64,000 nucleotides of DNA from Psychrobacter fozii (GTDB lineage: Bacteria > Pseudomonadota > Gammaproteobacteria > Pseudomonadales > Moraxellaceae): NCBI RefSeq assembly GCF_003217155.1, contig NZ_QJSU01000003.1, forward strand, positions 1 to 64,000, written 5' to 3'. Below, piece after piece: positions 25,867-37,213 of the stretch. The notes below the pieces were generated by a model that saw only the letters and a list, made by a program, of their open reading frames with translations, searched no databases and had not been told where the DNA came from. Numbering within the stretch: position 1 is the stretch's first letter; each line of letters opens with the position of its first letter. Made by a program: the position numbers and the translations under genes.

Positions 25867-26844
25867 ATGGGTCTATTGGTAGATGGGCAATGGCAAGACA
25901 AATGGTATGACACAGAATCTAGCGGTGGGCGTTTTGAGCGTGAAGACGCAGGCTTTAGAAACTGGGTCACAGTAGATGGCAGCGCAGGACCATCAGGGGT
26001 AGGCGGTTTTAAAGCTGAGCCTAATCGCTATCATTTATATGTGTCTTTGGCCTGTCCTTGGGCGCACCGTACTTTGATTTATCGTAAGCTCAAAGGCTTA
26101 GAGAATATGATTTCACTGTCTGTCGTTCATCCGTTTATGGGTGAGAATGGTTGGACGTTTGCAGCGGGAGAAGGGGTTATTGCTGATCCATTGAACCATG
26201 CATCGAATGCCTATGAGATTTATATCGCGGCAAAACCAGACTATACAGGGCGCGTCACGGTGCCTATCTTATGGGATAAGAAAACCAATACCATCGTTAG
26301 CAATGAGTCGTCAGAAATTATTCGTATGTTTAATTCAGATTTCGACGAAGTTGGTGCTGTAGCGGGTGATTTTTTACCGACCGACTTATTAACAGAAATT
26401 GATGAGATTAATGACTTTGTCTATTCTGCGATAAATAATGGTGTATATAAAGCAGGATTTTCGACCACACAAGAGGCTTATGAAGAAGCCGTGACCGCAC
26501 TATTCGACGCACTAGATACGTTAGAGGTACGCCTGTCAGGTAAGCGCTATTTGGTAGGCAATAGCATAACAGAGGCCGATTGGCGACTGTTTACGACTTT
26601 GGTGCGTTTTGATGCTGTGTATGTCGGGCATTTTAAATGTAATCTGCGTCGTATCGTGGATTACCCAAATCTGTGGGGATATCTGCGTGATTTATACCAA
26701 GTGCCAGGTATTGCAGAGACGGTAAATATGGTGCATATCAAGCAGCATTATTACACCAGTCATGCCAATATTAATCCTACGCGTATCATACCTGCTGGCC
26801 CAGTGATTGATTTTAATGAGCCACATGACCGTGCACGTCTATAG
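25867..26844 (+). CDS. Glutathionyl-hydroquinone reductase (YqjG/Ecm4-type GST)
   Basis: 325 residues. Xi-class glutathione transferase: the active-site Cys is in SLACPWAHRTLI (about residues 61-72), followed by VVHPFMGENGWTF, and a C-terminal alpha-helical GST domain. It reduces glutathionylated quinones to hydroquinones. ATG has cggag ahead. Single gene with a terminator behind. The space before it (25597-25866) is AT-rich and holds no gene. Confidence 0.92.
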   Translation: MGLLVDGQWQDKWYDTESSGGRFEREDAGFRNWVTVDGSAGPSGVGGFKAEPNRYHLYVSLACPWAHRTLIYRKLKGLENMISLSVVHPFMGENGWTFAAGEGVIADPLNHASNAYEIYIAAKPDYTGRVTVPILWDKKTNTIVSNESSEIIRMFNSDFDEVGAVAGDFLPTDLLTEIDEINDFVYSAINNGVYKAGFSTTQEAYEEAVTALFDALDTLEVRLSGKRYLVGNSITEADWRLFTTLVRFDAVYVGHFKCNLRRIVDYPNLWGYLRDLYQVPGIAETVNMVHIKQHYYTSHANINPTRIIPAGPVIDFNEPHDRARL

Positions 26845-26866
26845 TTTTATTTATCAAAAAATATTC

Positions 26867-26908
26867 AAAAAAAGCCCCAACTGCTTAATAGTAGTTGGGG
26901 CTTTTTTT
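26867..26908. terminator. Bidirectional terminator between GST gene and hemB
   Basis: Stem AAAGCCCCAACTGC / GTAGTTGGGGCTTT around TTAATA, with A and T runs on both sides; it serves both converging genes. Confidence 0.88.
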
Positions 26909-26935
26909 ATGAGATGAAATACCGTTTATTTAACA

Positions 26936-27952
<1,017 letters not shown>

Positions 27953-28106
27953 TTATTTTAATTACAATCAGGGTTATTCGGATGTTAACTGCGTCAGGCT
28001 CTGTTAGATCTGCTCTATAAAGCAGTCCAATTTTTTATAGAATTCATGTAGGCAACAGTGTGTTCGATAAAATGTCACTACTATAACCAATAGTCACTAC
28101 CGAAAG

Positions 28107-28134
28107 CAAAAAGCCCCACCAAGTCGGTAGGGCT
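28107..28134 (-). terminator. Terminator of the RND efflux operon
   Basis: On the minus strand AGCCCTACC / GGTGGGGCT with a GACTT loop, followed by TTTTT. It lies about 100 bp beyond the outer-membrane factor gene. Confidence 0.75.
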
Positions 28135-28237
28135 GATTGTACGTATCGACTGTCAATGTGAGGATATCGTTACGTTACAAGATGATGATTGTATGATTTA
28201 AGGCCTAACAATCTTTGTAACGTGAACTGACTCTACA

Positions 28238-30052
28238 CTATTTTTTAATTAAGCGTGTTTCTTCAGTGATCACACCTACGGCAGTATCTTTTTTACCATC
28301 ATCGTTAACATCGACAACAGCAGTAGGGATAAAGGTAGTTGTTTCTACAGGTTGTGCCTGTTTGATTGCCACGGCTTCTTGCTGAGAAGCAACACGTGCT
28401 GAACCAGCCGCATCGATAGCCTTGGTCGCTTTTGCCTTATTGGTATTGGCAGCTACATTAGCGATTTGGGCTAAATTGGTATGTTGCGGCACAGGGATAG
28501 CAGTCGGTATGTCTAGATTGGAACCACCACCAAGTACTTGATACAACTCAATCTGGCTAATGATTTTTTGTAGCTCTAAATTCAAGATACCTTGCTGAGT
28601 TGAGAACAACGAGCGCTGTGCATCGAGAACGTCTAGATAGTTAGAGATACCAGCTTTGTAGCGAGCATTGGCAATCTGATACGTCTGATCAAAGTTATCC
28701 TGCAAGCGATACTGTGCGTCGAGCTGATCACCCAATGTGGCACGTGTCGCTAGTACATCTGATACTTCACGGAATGCCGTTTGGATAGAGTTCTCGTAGC
28801 TAGTCAGCGTTTGCTCACGTTCAATCTGCGCCACATCGTAATTGGCATCCAATCGACCAGCATCAAAGATAGGCACGCTAATGCTAGGGCCAAATGACCA
28901 GCCAACCGAGCCAGTATTAAATAAGTCGTTCAAGCTACCACTACTAACACCAATGCTACTGGCTAGACTGATAGACGGGAAGTAAGACGCACGCGCCACT
29001 TCGATATTGGCACCAGCGGCTTTTAGATTGTATTCCGCTTGCAGTACATCTGGGCGATAGCGTAGCAGCTCACTAGGTAGTCCAGCACTAAATATCTGCT
29101 GGTTAGTGATGTTGGTAACAGACGCGTTCGGAATAAGATTGCTAGGTATTGGTGCACCGACTAAGTACTGCAAAGCATTACGGGCTGTTAATACACTGCT
29201 CTGAGCACTTAGCATCGCAAGATTGGCGTCTTCTAATGAGGCGCTGGCTTGCAAAGAAGCAAGCTTGTCATCGATACCAGCTTCAAAGCGCTTGGTGGTA
29301 ATGAATAGCGACTCTTTACGACTTTCATAAGTTTTAGAAGCCAGTTCAAGCTGTGCTAGGCTATAACTTAAGTTAGCGTAGCTTTGAGCAATATTACTGA
29401 TTAGACTGATTTGAGTGGTATCTTTTGCGGCAGTGGTGGCCAAAAAGTTCTGTAAAGCCTGATCTTTTAGGCTTGAGATTTTACCCCAAAAATCCAGCTC
29501 GTAGTTTGCCAAGCCTAGATTGACGTTGTAGCTGCTACTAGGGTTACGATCCACGCTGTTTTGAGCGCTGCGAGAGTAACCACCGCTACCATCAATCGTT
29601 GGCAAATCACTAATATCAGTGATTCGATATTGCGCCCGTGCTTTTTCGATGGCTAGGCGTGCATTCTCAAAGTCTTTATTGTTTTGAAGACCGAGCGCAA
29701 TCAAACTCTTTAAACGCTCATCGCTATAGAAGTTCTGCCAGCGTTGACTGGCGATACTTGCCTGATCAGCACTACTGACAGTTTCTTTGTCATACGCGCC
29801 ATAGGCTTGCTGAACCGGAATATTAGGCTCAGCAAGTACAGGACGCATATCCGCTTTTGGTATAGTGTTACAGGCAGCCATGCTTATTGCTAAAGCGGTC
29901 AGGCCTATTAGACGACTGCCATTTCTGCGGGCGCTAGATAGTGATAAAGGGGTAGAGGTCATGGGGCGCTCATCTGTCGTTGCGCACGCGCTGGCAGTAA
30001 TGCTGACTGCCGCGTGTGCTGAGTTTGAGGTAAAAAGTGAACGAAAACTCAT
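28238..30052 (-). CDS. Outer-membrane factor of RND efflux system (OprM/NodT family)
   Basis: 604 residues. TolC-like outer-membrane channel completing a tripartite pump. A lipobox (ISMAAC, Cys at residue 61) fits a signal peptide from the internal Met at 29962. Yet the first ATG overlaps the pump stop (ATGA) and has aggag, so the start is open. Two OEP domains cover about residues 90-500. The C-terminal 90 residues are an extra Ala/Gln/Lys-rich extension ending with DVNDDGKKD, a Ca2+-loop-like motif I do not expect in OprM homologues. Last gene of the operon. Confidence 0.9.
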   Translation of the reverse strand: MSFRSLFTSNSAHAAVSITASACATTDERPMTSTPLSLSSARRNGSRLIGLTALAISMAACNTIPKADMRPVLAEPNIPVQQAYGAYDKETVSSADQASIASQRWQNFYSDERLKSLIALGLQNNKDFENARLAIEKARAQYRITDISDLPTIDGSGGYSRSAQNSVDRNPSSSYNVNLGLANYELDFWGKISSLKDQALQNFLATTAAKDTTQISLISNIAQSYANLSYSLAQLELASKTYESRKESLFITTKRFEAGIDDKLASLQASASLEDANLAMLSAQSSVLTARNALQYLVGAPIPSNLIPNASVTNITNQQIFSAGLPSELLRYRPDVLQAEYNLKAAGANIEVARASYFPSISLASSIGVSSGSLNDLFNTGSVGWSFGPSISVPIFDAGRLDANYDVAQIEREQTLTSYENSIQTAFREVSDVLATRATLGDQLDAQYRLQDNFDQTYQIANARYKAGISNYLDVLDAQRSLFSTQQGILNLELQKIISQIELYQVLGGGSNLDIPTAIPVPQHTNLAQIANVAANTNKAKATKAIDAAGSARVASQQEAVAIKQAQPVETTTFIPTAVVDVNDDGKKDTAVGVITEETRLIKK

Positions 30053-33000
30053 TGTGTATTATCTCCTAAGTTCACAGGCTGATAACTCTTAGAGAGAGTC
30101 GGGCTTTGTGGATCACCGTTTGGCGTATGCGGCGTATTATCACCACCACCATCTCTGTCATTTGGCTTATTATCCTCATACTTATGAGGGAAGATGCTAC
30201 GTATCCAAATATAGAACATTGGAATAAAGAATACACCTAATAATGTCGCACTGACGACCCCGCCAAGTACACTAGTACCGATCGCACTTTGGCTGCCAGA
30301 ACCAGCGCCAGTGGCTAGGAATAGTGGTACAACCCCAAGTCCAAAGGCAAGCGATGTCATGATAATAGGGCGCAGACGTTGACGCGCTGCTGTCATCACT
30401 GACTCTTTGAGACTATAACCAGCTTCTTGATAGTCTCTCGCAAATTCGATAATTAGAATAGCATTCTTAGCAGATAGTCCGACTACGGTGAGCAGACCTA
30501 CCTGCAAATAAACGTCGTTGGCGAAGCCACGCATCCATGTAAATACTACCGCTCCTAAAACACCAAGCGGAACGACCAATAGGACAGAGAATGGGATAGA
30601 CCAGCTCTCATACAAGGCGGCTAAACATAAGAATACCACTAAGAGCGAGATTGCATATAGCAATGGAGCCTGAGCACCTGATTTTTGCTCTTCAAGTGAC
30701 GTGCCTGTCCACTCATAACCGACGCCTTCCGGCAGATTGGTTATCATCGTCTCTACCGCAGCCATTGCTTCACCCGTACTGAGTCCAGCAGCAGCAGCAC
30801 CCTGAATGTTCATAGAAGGGAAACTGTTGTAACGGGTCAGACGCGGAGAGCCTGACTGCCATTCACTGCTAGAGAACGCATCGAATGAAATCATATCGTT
30901 ATTGTCATTACGTACGTACCACTTACCAAGATCGTCAGGGTTGGTACGACTACTCGGCTCGCCTTGTACATAAACGCTCTTAATACGACCACGGTCAACG
31001 AAGTCATTGATATAACTTGAGCCCCATGCAGTCGAGATAACGCTATTGATACTGGACATCGACAAGCCATATGCAGCGGCCTGTTCTTGATTGACATTGA
31101 CCTTGAGCTGCTGTGCATCTTCTTGACCATTAGGACGTACACCAGAGACTTGGTCATTTTGAGCGGCCATGCCCAACAACATATTGCGGGCTTCGAGCAG
31201 CCCTTCATGACCGACGTTTCCGGTATCCTGTAGCATCAAGTCAAAACCACTGGCATTACCAAGTTCAGTAATAGCAGGCGGTACAATCGGGAATACTTGT
31301 GCCTCATTAATCTGAGTAAAGAAATACCCCATTGCCCGGCCAGCCACAGCTTGCGCGGTATTTTCATCACCTGGGCGGTCATCCCAATCTGACAAGCGTA
31401 CAAACGCCAGACCCATGTTTTGGCCTGATCCGGCAAAACTAAAGCCTGCAACGGTAAAGACAGAGGCAATATTATCGGTTTCTTGAGTATCGTAATAGTT
31501 TCTAACTTTATCTAGTACGTCTTGTGTTTGATCGAGTGTAGAGCCAGATGGGAGCTGAACTAAGGTAAACATAATACCTTGATCTTCTTCTGGCAAAAAC
31601 GAGCTAGGAATGCGTAAAAAGACCACCGTCATAATACCAATAATGGCAGCATAGCCAATTAAATATAACCATTTACGACCGAAGCTTTTACCCACGAAGC
31701 GCTCATAAGAGATGCTTGCTTTAGAGAAACTACGGTTAAACCAACCGAAGAAACCTTTTTGAGTGGCCATATTACTCTTGTCATGGCTCTTGCTACGTTT
31801 AAGCAAGGTCACACACAGGGCAGGGGTAAAGATAAGGGCAACTAAAGCCGATAGTACCATGCTAGTAATCAAGGTAATGGAGAACTGACGATAGATAGCA
31901 CCAGTTGAACCGCTAAAGAACGCCATAGGTACAAATACTGCTGATAGAATCAGAGCAATACCGACAACAATCTTACTAATTTCACCCATTGATTGAATGG
32001 TAGCATCTTTGACAGAAATGTCAGGATCTTCTTCCATAATCCGTTCGACGTTCTCTACGACTACGATGGCATCATCGACCAGTAGTCCGATAGACAGTAC
32101 CATCGCAAACATGGTCAGAACGTTAATACTAAAACCTGCGATATACAGCACACACAAGGTACCGAGAAGTACCACAGGTACAGCCAGTGTCGGGATAATC
32201 GTTGCACGCCAGTTCTGTAAGAAAATGAACATGACGATAAATACAAGCACAATAGCTTCGATGAGCGTATGTACTACTTGTTCAATAGACAACCGAACGA
32301 ATGGTGTCGTGTCATAAGGAGTAACCGTGGTTAGGCCAGCAGGAAAGCTTTGTTCCAACTCAGCCATACGAGCACCAAGTGCTTCGCGCGTATCAAGTGC
32401 GTTAGCGCCACCTGCCAATGATATACCCATACCAGCGGCTTCTTGACCATTAAATAGTGAGTCAACACTGTAGTCTTGACTTCCAATCTCAACATCTGCC
32501 ACATCGCTTAAGCGTACTTGCGCGCCTGAGGCATCCGTTTTCAATAGTATGTCTCTAAATTCATCAGGTGTCTGTAGGTAGCTTTGTACCGTTACCGTGG
32601 CGTTGATAACCTGTTGCTCAGTGTCAGCGGGCGCTTGACCTAACTGGCCTGCCGAGACTTGCGCGTTTTGCGCACTGACGGCAGTAATGACATCAGAAGG
32701 CATCAAGTTATAGCTACGTAAGCGTGCAGGGTCTAGCCAGATACGCATCGCGTAGGTAGAACCAAATACACGAACTTCACCAACACCTTCGACACGGCTG
32801 ATCTGATCAACGATGTTTGAGTTAATGTAATCGGCGATATCACGGCGATCCATACTGCCATCTTCAGAGATGAATGCTTGCACCATCAAAAAACTGCTAG
32901 AGGATTTGTTGACCGTGACACCTTGACGCTGAACGGATTCAGGTAGTGAGCTTGTTGCCGCTTGAAGCTTGTTCTGTACCTGTACCTGAGCGGTATCAGA

Positions 33001-33297
33001 GTCAGTACCAGTCTCAAAGGTGAGCGTCACTGATGCGCTACCGTTTGACGAGCTGGTTGATGACATATACATCAAACCATCAAGACCTTTCATTTTTTGT
33101 TCGATGATCTGAACCACTGAGTCTTCGACGGTTTGCGCACTGGCACCAGGGTAATTTGTGCTAACTGTAACAGTCGGCGGTGCAATACGTGGGTACTGTT
33201 CGATCGGTAGATTAATGACCGATATCACCCCGATGAGCATGACTAAGATAGCCAATACCCATGCAAAAATAGGGCGATTAATAAAAAAACGTGACAT
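30049..33297 (-). CDS. RND multidrug efflux pump, inner-membrane subunit (AcrB/MexB type)
   Basis: 1082 residues, HAE-1 family. Twelve transmembrane helices with two large periplasmic loops. Proton-relay aspartates are in GLLVDDAIVVVENVE (TM4, about 405-408). The start MSRFFINRPIFAWVLAILVM is highly typical. It exports hydrophobic drugs, detergents or bile-salt-like compounds using the proton gradient. It lies 35 nt behind the adaptor and overlaps the channel gene. The last about 45 residues are a Pro/Asn/Asp-rich tail of unknown role. Confidence 0.95.
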   Translation of the reverse strand: MSRFFINRPIFAWVLAILVMLIGVISVINLPIEQYPRIAPPTVTVSTNYPGASAQTVEDSVVQIIEQKMKGLDGLMYMSSTSSSNGSASVTLTFETGTDSDTAQVQVQNKLQAATSSLPESVQRQGVTVNKSSSSFLMVQAFISEDGSMDRRDIADYINSNIVDQISRVEGVGEVRVFGSTYAMRIWLDPARLRSYNLMPSDVITAVSAQNAQVSAGQLGQAPADTEQQVINATVTVQSYLQTPDEFRDILLKTDASGAQVRLSDVADVEIGSQDYSVDSLFNGQEAAGMGISLAGGANALDTREALGARMAELEQSFPAGLTTVTPYDTTPFVRLSIEQVVHTLIEAIVLVFIVMFIFLQNWRATIIPTLAVPVVLLGTLCVLYIAGFSINVLTMFAMVLSIGLLVDDAIVVVENVERIMEEDPDISVKDATIQSMGEISKIVVGIALILSAVFVPMAFFSGSTGAIYRQFSITLITSMVLSALVALIFTPALCVTLLKRSKSHDKSNMATQKGFFGWFNRSFSKASISYERFVGKSFGRKWLYLIGYAAIIGIMTVVFLRIPSSFLPEEDQGIMFTLVQLPSGSTLDQTQDVLDKVRNYYDTQETDNIASVFTVAGFSFAGSGQNMGLAFVRLSDWDDRPGDENTAQAVAGRAMGYFFTQINEAQVFPIVPPAITELGNASGFDLMLQDTGNVGHEGLLEARNMLLGMAAQNDQVSGVRPNGQEDAQQLKVNVNQEQAAAYGLSMSSINSVISTAWGSSYINDFVDRGRIKSVYVQGEPSSRTNPDDLGKWYVRNDNNDMISFDAFSSSEWQSGSPRLTRYNSFPSMNIQGAAAAGLSTGEAMAAVETMITNLPEGVGYEWTGTSLEEQKSGAQAPLLYAISLLVVFLCLAALYESWSIPFSVLLVVPLGVLGAVVFTWMRGFANDVYLQVGLLTVVGLSAKNAILIIEFARDYQEAGYSLKESVMTAARQRLRPIIMTSLAFGLGVVPLFLATGAGSGSQSAIGTSVLGGVVSATLLGVFFIPMFYIWIRSIFPHKYEDNKPNDRDGGGDNTPHTPNGDPQSPTLSKSYQPVNLGDNTQ

Positions 33298-33332
33298 AGT
33301 ATATCCCTAAGTCTTCCTATCTTTGAATGGAA

Positions 33333-34730
33333 TTAGTTAGCTGCATCTTCCGCAGGTTTCTTGGCCGTGTTGCTCTCAGCAGGTTTCTTAGTTTCTGCTG
33401 CTTGCTGCGGTGTTTTGGCCGAAGTACTAGCAGGCGCACTATTTCCAGTTGATGCTGGTGTAGCGTTTTCTACAGGTTTGGCAACGACTTCTTGATCAGG
33501 CTTAACTTTTGAGCCACCTATGACGACCAGTTTTTCACCTTCTTTGAGACCGTCAGTTACTACCCAATTACCGTTATAAGTACCATTGACTGTGACAGGG
33601 CGTACTTTGATTTTATTGCTTTCATCAACGATATAAACCTGAGTTTCACCTTTGACAGAGCGTGTGACAGCACTTTGTGGTACCAGTACCGCATTGTTGA
33701 TCACACTTTGTGTCAAGCGCGCGCTGACATACATGCCTGGTAGCAGAATACTGTTACTATTTGGGAAGATTGCACGTAGGGTGACAGCACCTGTTGATTC
33801 ATCAACTTGTGCTTCTGATAATGCAAGCTCACCACGTACTGGATAAACAGAACCGTCCTCTAATACTAGCTCAACACTATTTAGCCCTGATTGTGCTTTA
33901 CCTTCAGCAAGTTGTTTCTTTAACTTAAGTAGCTCAGATGAAGATTGACTGATATCGACATAGATAGGATCTAGGCGTGAGATGGTCACTAATGGGTCAG
34001 CTTGACTTGCGCTCACCAATGCTCCAGCGGTAACATTTGAGCGATCGCTACGACCTGAAATTGGTGCACGTACGATAGTGCGGCTAAGGTCTAGGCTGCT
34101 AGCATCAAAACTCGATTTTGCGGTTTGAATACCCGCTTTCGCACTTTCAATACCCGCTTTGGCTTGTCCGATAGCAGCGTTGGCACTTTGTACAGCAGCT
34201 TGTGCGGTACGAACTGAGGTGACTGCTTGATCATATTGTTGTTTGGAGATTGCATCAATTTCGACCAATCCATTCAATCGCTGTAAGTCTCCTTGTGCTT
34301 GAGCAAGCAAGGCTTTTTGGCTAACCAAATCAGCTTGTGCATTGACGCTATTGGCCACTGCTGTCTGATAATTGGCCTGCGCTTGTGCGATTGACGCTTT
34401 AGCACTGGTCACAGAAGACGTGTAGTTATCTGTATTGATACGATAAAGTGGTTGACCTTTTTTGACTGTACTTCCCTCACGGAACAGTATTTCGTCAATG
34501 ACGCCATTAATCTGTGGACGGACGTTTGCAGCCTGATAGGCGGCAGTACGACCAGAAAAGGTTTGTACTTGTGGTACGGCTTCAAAGGTTACGGTCTGTA
34601 CGTTGACGACGGAGGGTGGCATTTGCTGCTGTGCGGCATCCCCAGCGGCATCCTCGTTACTGTCACAGCCCACCAATACAGCTCCAGATAGTACAGCTGC
34701 TATTACAAGCGCAAGATAAGAGTGCTTCAT
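33333..34730 (-). CDS. RND periplasmic adaptor lipoprotein (AcrA/MexA type)
   Basis: 465 residues from ATG at 34730 (gagga about seven bases ahead); a TTG five codons earlier is less likely. Lipoprotein signal MKHSYLALVIAAV then LVGC. Biotinyl-lipoyl halves surround a long coiled hairpin (about 95-215, many Ala/Gln/Ser), followed by beta-barrel and membrane-proximal domains. The C-terminal 50 residues are low-complexity Pro/Ala/Lys. It links pump and channel across the periplasm. First gene of the operon; no repressor gene is adjacent, unlike most acrAB loci. Confidence 0.93.
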   Translation of the reverse strand: MKHSYLALVIAAVLSGAVLVGCDSNEDAAGDAAQQQMPPSVVNVQTVTFEAVPQVQTFSGRTAAYQAANVRPQINGVIDEILFREGSTVKKGQPLYRINTDNYTSSVTSAKASIAQAQANYQTAVANSVNAQADLVSQKALLAQAQGDLQRLNGLVEIDAISKQQYDQAVTSVRTAQAAVQSANAAIGQAKAGIESAKAGIQTAKSSFDASSLDLSRTIVRAPISGRSDRSNVTAGALVSASQADPLVTISRLDPIYVDISQSSSELLKLKKQLAEGKAQSGLNSVELVLEDGSVYPVRGELALSEAQVDESTGAVTLRAIFPNSNSILLPGMYVSARLTQSVINNAVLVPQSAVTRSVKGETQVYIVDESNKIKVRPVTVNGTYNGNWVVTDGLKEGEKLVVIGGSKVKPDQEVVAKPVENATPASTGNSAPASTSAKTPQQAAETKKPAESNTAKKPAEDAAN

Positions 34731-35476
34731 CAATGTCCTCGTCAATAATATAATTGCGGTATAAATAAAAGAGTAATAATCAATAATAGTGTTCGAGATA
34801 TTGTTATTTGTTCTATGACAACCAATGCTAAGCGTTATGAATAATATACATAGGCGTTATAATATTGATTGTTTAATAAATATAAAGATGGCTACTGGTA
34901 CTAAATATATAATTAAATAGTTAGATTTAGCCAATAAACATAGTCCGCTATTATTAACTAAAGGGTTAACCCCACAGTCAAGCTAATAAAAACAGATATT
35001 CTGCAAAAGAAAGCCACATTTGTTCTCATGAACTGTACAAACATTGAAGGGGTAAGCATCACAAGAGATAACGTTTACCAAAGCGTAACGTTGTGACAGC
35101 GCAATATAGTGTTGTTTTTTTGTTATAGAGTCTATTTTTATATACGTATCTGAGATTGTGCTTAAGAAATGTTGCGCAGACAGCAAAAATGCGATTTTAG
35201 CAATACCTAAAAACATCTTTAACCTGAGCGAAGGTACATGGAGTATCAATCAAAGCCTCTTGATCAAAAATTATCCGACCGTCAAAACAATTCTTACACG
35301 ATTATAGTACTGCGAGGATTTATAAAACTTAAAGAAAGGTAACGATTCAGCTGACATACTGATTTTTAAAGGAGCGAATTGTTAGGTTATTAGCTTCCCA
35401 TGTACTAGGCTGCTAAAAATGCTACTCAAAAAGTAGCCGTCTTAATCAATCAATAATAAAGACGACTCACATTTAA
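34731..35476. other. About 745 bp without a convincing gene
   Basis: An AT-rich region between the efflux operon (leftward) and the ispB stop. It must contain the efflux promoter. Short open frames (for example 34983-35249, minus) have no ribosome site or family resemblance. I found no clear terminator hairpin for ispB, only a T-rich stretch. Confidence 0.5.
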
Positions 35477-36502
35477 TTATACTAATCGAGCGCTAGCAAG
35501 TTCAGTCAATTGATATAAGCCTGTGCGATAGCGGTTGTCAGGTAGAGTATTAAGGGCGTCTTGAGCCAGTTTGGTTTCTTCCAACGCGCGCTGTTTGCAA
35601 TAGTCTAGAGCGCCTGAACGACGTACCAATTCAATAAGTTGCTCAGCGTTTGGTGTCTTACCTGTCTGCACAGCAATACGCAGCTGCTCATAGCCTTCAG
35701 CGTCGCTATTTTTTAGCAGCTCAAGCGCTTTAATGGTTGGTAGAGTAGGCTTGCCTTCAGCAAGATCATCGCCTAGGTTTTTTCCCATCACTTCACTATC
35801 GCCACTATAGTCGAGCACATCATCGATAATCTGAAAGGCGTTGCCAAAGTGCTGACCAAAATCACCCAATGCCTGCATATATTCTGTCTTGTCTTGCAAG
35901 ATAGCCGCCCCTTGTGTGGCCATCATAAACAGACGCGAGGTTTTGCCATCGATAATGCGCAAGTAGTCATCTTCTGTAGCGGCAGGGTTATGCTGATGCT
36001 GTAACTGCAACACTTCACCTTCAGCAATATCACAAGTCCCATCTGAAAAAACTTGCAACAATGGCAAGCTTTGAAAGCCGACCAATAAGTTGAAGGCTCG
36101 GGCAATCAGATAGTCGCCGACCAGTACGGCTGTGGCATTATCCCATGTGGCATTGGCGGTTGGCTTGCCACGACGCTGACCTGACTCATCAATGACATCA
36201 TCATGAACGAGCGTAGCGGTGTGCAGCATCTCGGTGATTGCTGCTAAATGCATGGCTTTTTCTGATGGATTGTCATTGAACATGCGTGCACACAACAACG
36301 TAATCAGCGGGCGCATACGTTTACCGCCAGCATTAATCACATGTTGCGAGACGCTCATTACCAATTGAACTTTGGAATTAAGACTACCGAATACTTGCTT
36401 GTCCATGATTTCAAAATCATCAGCCACGATACTTTGGATATCAGCATAGTTAGGTGTTGATTGAGCCATTGAATCTGTATTATTTGAAGGGGTAATGGTC
36501 AT
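35477..36502 (-). CDS. ispB: Octaprenyl diphosphate synthase
   Basis: 341 residues. Makes the long isoprenoid side chain of ubiquinone. Trans-prenyltransferase with first Asp-rich motif HDDVID (D101, D102, D105), second motif QIIDDVLDYSGD (about 224-235) and GGKRMRP for substrate binding. It diverges from rplU-rpmA, the classic gammaproteobacterial arrangement. The start is not fixed: neither ATG at 36502 nor at 36469 has a strong ribosome site. Confidence 0.94.
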   Translation of the reverse strand: MTITPSNNTDSMAQSTPNYADIQSIVADDFEIMDKQVFGSLNSKVQLVMSVSQHVINAGGKRMRPLITLLCARMFNDNPSEKAMHLAAITEMLHTATLVHDDVIDESGQRRGKPTANATWDNATAVLVGDYLIARAFNLLVGFQSLPLLQVFSDGTCDIAEGEVLQLQHQHNPAATEDDYLRIIDGKTSRLFMMATQGAAILQDKTEYMQALGDFGQHFGNAFQIIDDVLDYSGDSEVMGKNLGDDLAEGKPTLPTIKALELLKNSDAEGYEQLRIAVQTGKTPNAEQLIELVRRSGALDYCKQRALEETKLAQDALNTLPDNRYRTGLYQLTELASARLV

Positions 36503-36913
36503 AATAAATAGTCATATTAATAGGAGTAGAAAGAGTTTTTAGCCTTGATGCCTTTTAACCTTAAGCCTATAGCAGGTAAGGCGTTTTTCTATAATAGCAT
36601 AGCTGTCTCTCTAAATTGTTGGTTAAAGTATTTAGAGAGCAGCACGATTATCTTGTATACCACACCTATTGCAGGTAGTTATTGGCATAAAATATTAAAA
36701 TCAATTTAAATGATAACTCTGTAACTCTGCTGTGTTTTTATAGGCAGGCATGAGTGATAAAGGGCTATAAGTAACTGATTATATAAGTTATAATAACGGC
36801 TGTTAGGCATAAACTGTTATTCATTATTTTTATACTGGCTGTTTTTTATTGAGTAGTATCTTAGATACGTTCACAATCAACAGCTTATATAGTAATAACG
36901 GATACGGTTATTA
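36503..36913. other. Intergenic region upstream of ispB
   Basis: About 410 bp of AT-rich DNA that should carry the ispB promoter; no gene or strong secondary structure seen. It ends at the 265-bp repeat element. Confidence 0.45.
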
Positions 36914-37178
36914 GGGTCTGTTGAACATTCAAATGTGGTGCTGGCGGTCACTATTTTTTAGACAATATGCAGTGAAATTTTTGATGCCTAGTCATTCTAG
37001 GTTAGACAATTTCGCCATATATTGGCAAAAAATAGTACTGCCCCAAAGGGCTGATGCTAAAATCCCCCCAAACGTTGTTACAAGCCTAGCTAAGGTCTCG
37101 ACATTATCGTCGACTTGCGCCTAGTTTGGTGAAATTTTAGCGATCAGCAGCCCTAATATTTGAATGTTCAACAGACCC
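36914..37178. repeat. MITE-like element, copy 1 (265 bp)
   Basis: Terminal inverted repeats of about 21 bp: GGGTCTGTTGAACATTCAAAT at the left and its complement at the right. The flanks TA (left) and TA (right) fit a 2-bp target duplication. There is no long open frame of its own. The body matches copies at 43362 and 62721 nearly base for base but in the opposite orientation. It lies between ispB and rplU, ending 35 bp before the rplU -35 box. Confidence 0.9.
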
Positions 37179-37213
37179 TAGTGTAACCACCTTACAAAAA
37201 CAAGAGGCGCGGC

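Noticed and set aside
34983..35249. 88-codon open frame on the minus strand
   Set aside because: No ribosome site, no recognisable domain and biased, implausible composition in AT-rich intergenic DNA.
36921..37124. 67-codon open frame inside MITE copy 1
   Set aside because: It lies wholly within the repeat, is not kept in the other two copies and has no start signal.
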